Shown here piece by piece: positions 32,821 through 36,359 of a stretch of DNA of 36,359 bases. This stretch comes from JAVBWI01 sp036677445 (GTDB taxonomy: Bacteria; Bacillota; Clostridia; Christensenellales; CAG-138): NCBI GenBank assembly GCA_036677445.1, contig JAVBWI010000021.1, positions 1 through 36,359 on the forward strand, read 5' to 3'. The notes beneath the pieces were generated by a model. That model was not told the origin of the DNA. It ran no database searches and worked only from the letters and a program-made list of their open reading frames with translations. A program made the translations under genes and the position numbers. Every line of letters begins with the position of its first letter. Position 1 is the stretch's first letter.

Positions 32821-35143
32821 CGCGCTGATCGAGATCAGCGTCTATTCGGCCGTTGTCGCGGGCGCGATATTGCTGTTTCGCTCACTGTTCCGCAAAAACA
32901 TATCTCCAAGGCTTCAATTCTTGATCTGGGTGCTGTTGATACTCAGGCTGATGCTGCCGGTCACCTTCGAGAGCGGCTTCCATGTGGAAAACCTGTTTCC
33001 GGAACCGGCATGGGAGGCGGCGGCATCGCCCGGCGAGATCGCTCCCGCTCCCATCCCGGAGGCGGTTGTACCTGAGAGCGGCGGGCAGGCGGGCGGGGCG
33101 GCCACTCCCTATGTTCCGCAGGAAGGCGTACCGGCCGTGATCCGGGCAAAAACCGACTGGTACGCGGTAAGCTTCACCGTCTGGCTGTGCGGGGTGGGCG
33201 CCTTTGCGTTGTGGATGGCCTTTGTCAAGCTGCGCTACTGCCGCCGCATGAAGGCGACCCGCATAAAAATGCCGGAGGCTGTGACCGCTCTGTATGAGGA
33301 ATGCCGCCGGGAACTTTATGTAAAGAGCGCCCTGCCTGTCTGGATCGTGGACGCGGCCATGTCGCCGGGAATAGCCCTGTTCGGCGGACCGGTCCTGTTG
33401 ATGCCCGCTTCCCTGCTTTCTTCAAAGGAGGCGCTCCGCTTCGCGCTGCTGCACGAGCTGACGCACCTTAAGCGCGGCGACCACATGCTATGCGCGGTTA
33501 TGAACCTGCTTCGCGCGGTATACTGGTTCCACCCCGTCATACATTTCGCATTCTCACAGATGCAATCGGATATGGAGACCGCCTGCGATTTCGATATCCT
33601 GCGCCATCTGCACGCCGATGAAAAGAAAGGTTACCTCACCACCATCGTCAACCTGTTTTCCTTTGAAACCCAGCCCCAACTCGGCATGGCGCGGTCCCGC
33701 ACGCAACGCATGGCGGAGCGGCGCATGAAAGGAGCGTTCATGAAAAGAGCGACCACAATCGGTTCCCGTATTGCCGCCACCGTATTATGCATAGTATTGC
33801 TGGTATCCTGCTTTACGACGGCCTGCCAGAAAGCGCCGGCAGGAACGGTAACGCTACAACGAACGGGTGAAGACATGACCGGAGATTCTCCCGCGGCCCC
33901 GCAACAACCGCAGGCCACAGCCATCCCCGGCATACCGGCTGTCCCACCGGACGGGCAGGTACTCAGGGGCAGCTATGACATAAGCGCGCGTGCTTCCGAT
34001 TCGCTTACCGCAAATTTCCGGCGCACGGCGGGGCTTATCAACGCCGGCAATGGTATCGTTGTACAGCCGGGCGAGGAATGGAGCTTCAATGCGTTCTTTG
34101 GCCCGCTTACCCAAAGCAACGGCTGGATATTGGAACCCGGCATCACCGCCATCGATCGAGTCGGGTCTGCCGATGATATTGACTGTGTTAGCACGGCCCT
34201 GTATTGCGCACTGCTACGCGCGGATGTTACCGTCACGGAGCGCAAAGCGCACTCTGCCCCGTCAGGGTATGTGGAGAAGGGGCTGGATGCAACGGTGGAT
34301 AGTAGCGGCATTGATCTCAAATTCTTAAACGACACCTCCGCGCCGCTGACCATCAAATGCGCGCTGGAAGAGGATGAAAGCACGTTTGAAACGATCCATG
34401 TCGAGGTATGGGGCGAGCCGCTTCCCGACGGCATATCGTATACGCTGCGCAGCAATGTGGTGGAGACCTATGTACGGAAGGAGGTGAGGTATATCGACGA
34501 CCCGACGCTGCCCGAGGGGATGTGGCGTATGAAAGTCCCGAGGCGGGATGGATATATGGTGGAGGTATACCGGGACGCTATGCAGGCAGGCAAGCTGATT
34601 TCCAGCGAGCTGCTGTATACGGATCTGTATCGCGGAAATGACGAGGAGCGGAGACGGGGTACGAAAACGCCGTACCTGCTGACGGATATGTCAGAGAGCG
34701 AGCTGAGGGAACTGGCGGGACGGCTGCGCGCCGCGTATCTCTATAACAGCCTCGAGCATACGTTTGACGAAAACAACAGCCATTATGGGAAGCTTTTTGG
34801 CGAGCTTGAAATAGATTTCGGCGGCGCTATGGGCGGCGGCAATGCCGAAGGCATGTCCTTTACCATAGGCGTTCCCATGAAAAACTTCGAGCGTTCCAAG
34901 TGCTACCCGTATGCAGCGGTACTTTACGCGCTGGACCCCGGAGTCGTATCCATGGATCTGTGCAGTATGGATTACGATCAAACCCCTGAACACGTGCTCG
35001 CGGTTACGCGCGCGGACGTGGAAAAACATTACGCAGCCGTATTGGATGCCCCTCTAGCAAGCTTTACACAAAGCGACGCACTGATGGCGGAATTCCTGAT
35101 TTCGGTGACAGGCTATAGGGGGCATATATCGCCGCCACTATGA
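32804..35143 (+). CDS. BlaR1-type M56 protease fused to a VanW-like extracellular sensor
   Basis: 779-aa membrane sensor-protease. Two N-terminal membrane segments (5-25, 38-54), a Pro/Ala/Glu-rich extracellular loop, a third segment (118-142), a cytoplasmic M56 zinc protease domain with HExxH at 217-221 (HELTH) and the Glu258 ligand, and a fourth segment (320-340) match BlaR1 topology. The outside part is not a penicillin-binding domain: a Pro-rich linker (360-385) leads to a VanW-like domain (388-540; AGLINAGNGIVVQPGEEWSF, CVSTALYCALL, HSAPSGYVEKGLDATV), a G5-like segment (545-610, DPTLPEGMWRMKVPRRDGY), and a C-terminal domain (625-779) resembling DUF4825 of M56 proteins. The VanW glycine-rich GGG before the Cys is replaced by ADDID. 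GAGGAGG precedes the ATG, inside the repressor gene. Presumably it senses cell-wall state and cleaves the repressor; ligand unknown. Confidence 0.85.
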   Translation: MTEIVSALIEISVYSAVVAGAILLFRSLFRKNISPRLQFLIWVLLILRLMLPVTFESGFHVENLFPEPAWEAAASPGEIAPAPIPEAVVPESGGQAGGAATPYVPQEGVPAVIRAKTDWYAVSFTVWLCGVGAFALWMAFVKLRYCRRMKATRIKMPEAVTALYEECRRELYVKSALPVWIVDAAMSPGIALFGGPVLLMPASLLSSKEALRFALLHELTHLKRGDHMLCAVMNLLRAVYWFHPVIHFAFSQMQSDMETACDFDILRHLHADEKKGYLTTIVNLFSFETQPQLGMARSRTQRMAERRMKGAFMKRATTIGSRIAATVLCIVLLVSCFTTACQKAPAGTVTLQRTGEDMTGDSPAAPQQPQATAIPGIPAVPPDGQVLRGSYDISARASDSLTANFRRTAGLINAGNGIVVQPGEEWSFNAFFGPLTQSNGWILEPGITAIDRVGSADDIDCVSTALYCALLRADVTVTERKAHSAPSGYVEKGLDATVDSSGIDLKFLNDTSAPLTIKCALEEDESTFETIHVEVWGEPLPDGISYTLRSNVVETYVRKEVRYIDDPTLPEGMWRMKVPRRDGYMVEVYRDAMQAGKLISSELLYTDLYRGNDEERRRGTKTPYLLTDMSESELRELAGRLRAAYLYNSLEHTFDENNSHYGKLFGELEIDFGGAMGGGNAEGMSFTIGVPMKNFERSKCYPYAAVLYALDPGVVSMDLCSMDYDQTPEHVLAVTRADVEKHYAAVLDAPLASFTQSDALMAEFLISVTGYRGHISPPL

Positions 35144-35219
35144 TTTTTTCACCATACTCCAAATCGCCGTATGTTTCAATATGATCGAAAGCACTTCTAT
35201 CCGTTCTTCCAAGTCAGTG

Positions 35220-35256
35220 ATAAAGCGGACGAAGGCAATGCCTTCGTCCGCTTTAT
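35220..35256. terminator. Bidirectional terminator between convergent genes
   Basis: A 37-base perfect palindrome with 18-bp arms (ATAAAGCGGACGAAGGC... and its complement) around one central base; A and T tracts at the ends serve both strands. It separates the VanW sensor gene from the convergent surface-protein gene. The rest of 35144-35280 shows no feature. Confidence 0.9.
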
Positions 35257-35280
35257 AGGGTTTGAATGTGTATCGCTTTT

Positions 35281-36359
35281 TTATGACTTCCGGTGCCTTG
35301 CCGCAATGAATAGGGCGCAGCCTGACGCGAGCCCGATCAGCAGAAAGCCAAGCGGTATTACGGCGCCTCCCGTTTTGGGCGGCTCGATAACGGGGGGCGG
35401 TACGTACGCCCCGTAGACTACCGCAAAGGGTGAGAGCTCCGTCACGTCAAATGTCGCCGCGCCGTTTCTCACCTTGACGTTGATGGTCTCCAGACCCCCG
35501 TCGGCGCAGTGGAGTATGTTCACGATTTGGCCGTTGTACGTATCGCCGACCGGTATGGAGACCGTCACCTCGCCGCGGAAGCCATAGCTCAGGCTGATAT
35601 TGAACCCGCGTATCAGTCTGCCTTCCTTCTGTGCCCTGCGTATGGCGTTACAGGCCGTGTCCGACGAATGCAGCGCCAGCGAAGAAACACTCAGCCGCGC
35701 GCTTTTGTGGATGCGCTCACCGGTTACCCTTACGCCCGTCGCGCTGTCCCACAGCGTACGCGATTGGAATGTCGGCGTGGAAGAAGAGTCATCCGCCCGC
35801 GTAACGGTGACGGTATAGCTCCGCTTGGTCGTACCATTCTCCGCAGTGACGGCGATTGTGAATACATTCTCACCTACGCTCAACGTCTGCGCGGAGGCCG
35901 CGCCATCCCACGCCACCGCGCTGCCGCCGCCTTTTTTGAGCGTCATCGTCGCGCCGGCATGGTTCTTGGTGGCGGCGATCGTAACGCCCGTCACGCTGTT
36001 GGCGACCGACGCGGTATAGTTAAGCCTGTCGCTCGTGAACGCGGGCGAAAGCGTGGCGCCGGTCAGGGTCAGCGCGGAGAGCGTGGCGTCGCCGCTGCCC
36101 GCCCGCGTGACGGTCACGGTGTACTCCTTCTTTGTCGTGCCGTCCTCCGCGGTGACGGCTATTGTGAACACGTTCGCGCCCACGTCAAGCGTCTGTGCGG
36201 AGGCCGTGCCATCCCACGCCACCGCGCTGCCGCTGCCTTTTTTGAGCGTCATCGTCGCGCCGGCATGGTTTTTGGCGGCGGCGATCGTGACGCCCGTCAC
36301 GCTGTTGGCGACCGACGCGGTATAGTTAAGCGTGCCGCTCGCGAACGCGGGCGAAAGCG
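35281..36359 (-). CDS. Cell-wall-anchored protein with cadherin-like repeats, C-terminal part (5' end outside window)
   Basis: The minus-strand frame is open to the right edge, so the N-terminus and signal peptide are missing. The visible part has one full and one partial cadherin-like beta-sandwich repeat of 102 residues (LSPAF, LNYTASVANSVTGVTI, KNHAGATM, ENVFTIAVTAENGTTKRSYTVTVTRA). A unique domain of about 150 residues follows, then a proline-rich stretch (YVPPPVIEPP) and a sorting signal: PPKTG, a hydrophobic segment (VIPLGFLLIGLASGCALFIAA) and RHRKS. PPKTG departs from LPxTG at the first residue, so a sortase with relaxed or class-specific preference would be needed. Role unknown; adhesion is a guess. 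No sortase gene is in the window. Confidence 0.85.
   Translation of the reverse strand, partial: LSPAFASGTLNYTASVANSVTGVTIAAAKNHAGATMTLKKGSGSAVAWDGTASAQTLDVGANVFTIAVTAEDGTTKKEYTVTVTRAGSGDATLSALTLTGATLSPAFTSDRLNYTASVANSVTGVTIAATKNHAGATMTLKKGGGSAVAWDGAASAQTLSVGENVFTIAVTAENGTTKRSYTVTVTRADDSSSTPTFQSRTLWDSATGVRVTGERIHKSARLSVSSLALHSSDTACNAIRRAQKEGRLIRGFNISLSYGFRGEVTVSIPVGDTYNGQIVNILHCADGGLETINVKVRNGAATFDVTELSPFAVVYGAYVPPPVIEPPKTGGAVIPLGFLLIGLASGCALFIAARHRKS
35820..36359 (-). repeat. 306-bp tandem coding repeat in the surface-protein gene
   Basis: The DNA around 35820-36050 recurs 306 bp further on with few differences (for example the shared block at 35991 and 36297). The low divergence suggests recent duplication or gene conversion and makes the repeat number prone to change and to assembly collapse. 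Confidence 0.85.

Noticed and set aside
32425..35143. A classical beta-lactam resistance operon
   Set aside because: No beta-lactamase or PBP2a gene is adjacent, and the sensor lacks a penicillin-binding domain (no SxxK-SxN-KTG set seen in residues 345-779).

Overview
The window looks like a chromosomal segment of a Gram-positive, low-oxygen member of the Clostridia (Bacillota). It carries RemA, WhiA, a Crh/HPr-like protein, a sortase-type surface protein, a BlaI/BlaR1-type pair and the gene order yicC-remA-gmk-rpoZ-coaBC-priA-def-fmt-rsmB-rlmN. Base composition is GC-rich apart from the left edge. I cannot name the genus; a Christensenellales-like gut lineage is only a guess.

Left edge (1-1.4 kb): the 3' part of an AT-rich large serine recombinase, the end of an integrated element. 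It meets the 3' end of rlmD (23S rRNA uracil methyltransferase) head-on. The two frames share the junction, so the element has supplied the last codons of rlmD and the recombinase reads into rlmD antisense.

1.2-22.3 kb: a long minus-strand housekeeping block. In transcription order it is pcrA-ligA; then from an extended -10 promoter yicC-remA-gmk-rpoZ-coaBC; a terminator hairpin; priA; a 153-bp MITE-like insertion; def-fmt-rsmB-rlmN-whiA-crh-dnaE-pfkA-rlmD. Many junctions are ATGA overlaps or gaps of 0-3 bp. The HPr-like protein has Arg instead of His at position 15 but keeps Ser46, so it is predicted to be regulatory (Crh-like) rather than a sugar phosphocarrier.

22.3-29.6 kb: a nucleobase-metabolism group. 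guaD and a hydantoinase/dihydropyrimidinase gene run left; adenine deaminase runs right from the same repeat-rich intergenic region. Then come a structured leader, a type Ic aspartate aminotransferase and a NimA/PNPOx-like flavoprotein. Two near-identical 41-bp hairpin repeats and a 23-bp direct-repeat pair lie in the intergenic regions.

29.6-32.0 kb: a sirtuin deacetylase, an FMN-dependent alpha-hydroxy-acid dehydrogenase with an N-terminal four-Cys motif, and two tandem tRNA-Met genes (initiator, then elongator). Both tRNAs have stem defects.

32.0-36.4 kb: the most unusual part. A near-consensus promoter with overlapping dyads drives a BlaI/MecI-type repressor and an overlapping 779-aa protein. 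That protein joins a BlaR1-type M56 membrane protease to an extracellular VanW-like domain, a G5-like segment and a C-terminal domain resembling DUF4825, replacing the penicillin-binding sensor of BlaR1. After an 18-bp-arm bidirectional terminator, a convergent, truncated gene encodes a cell-wall-anchored protein with 102-residue cadherin-like repeats and a PPKTG sorting signal.
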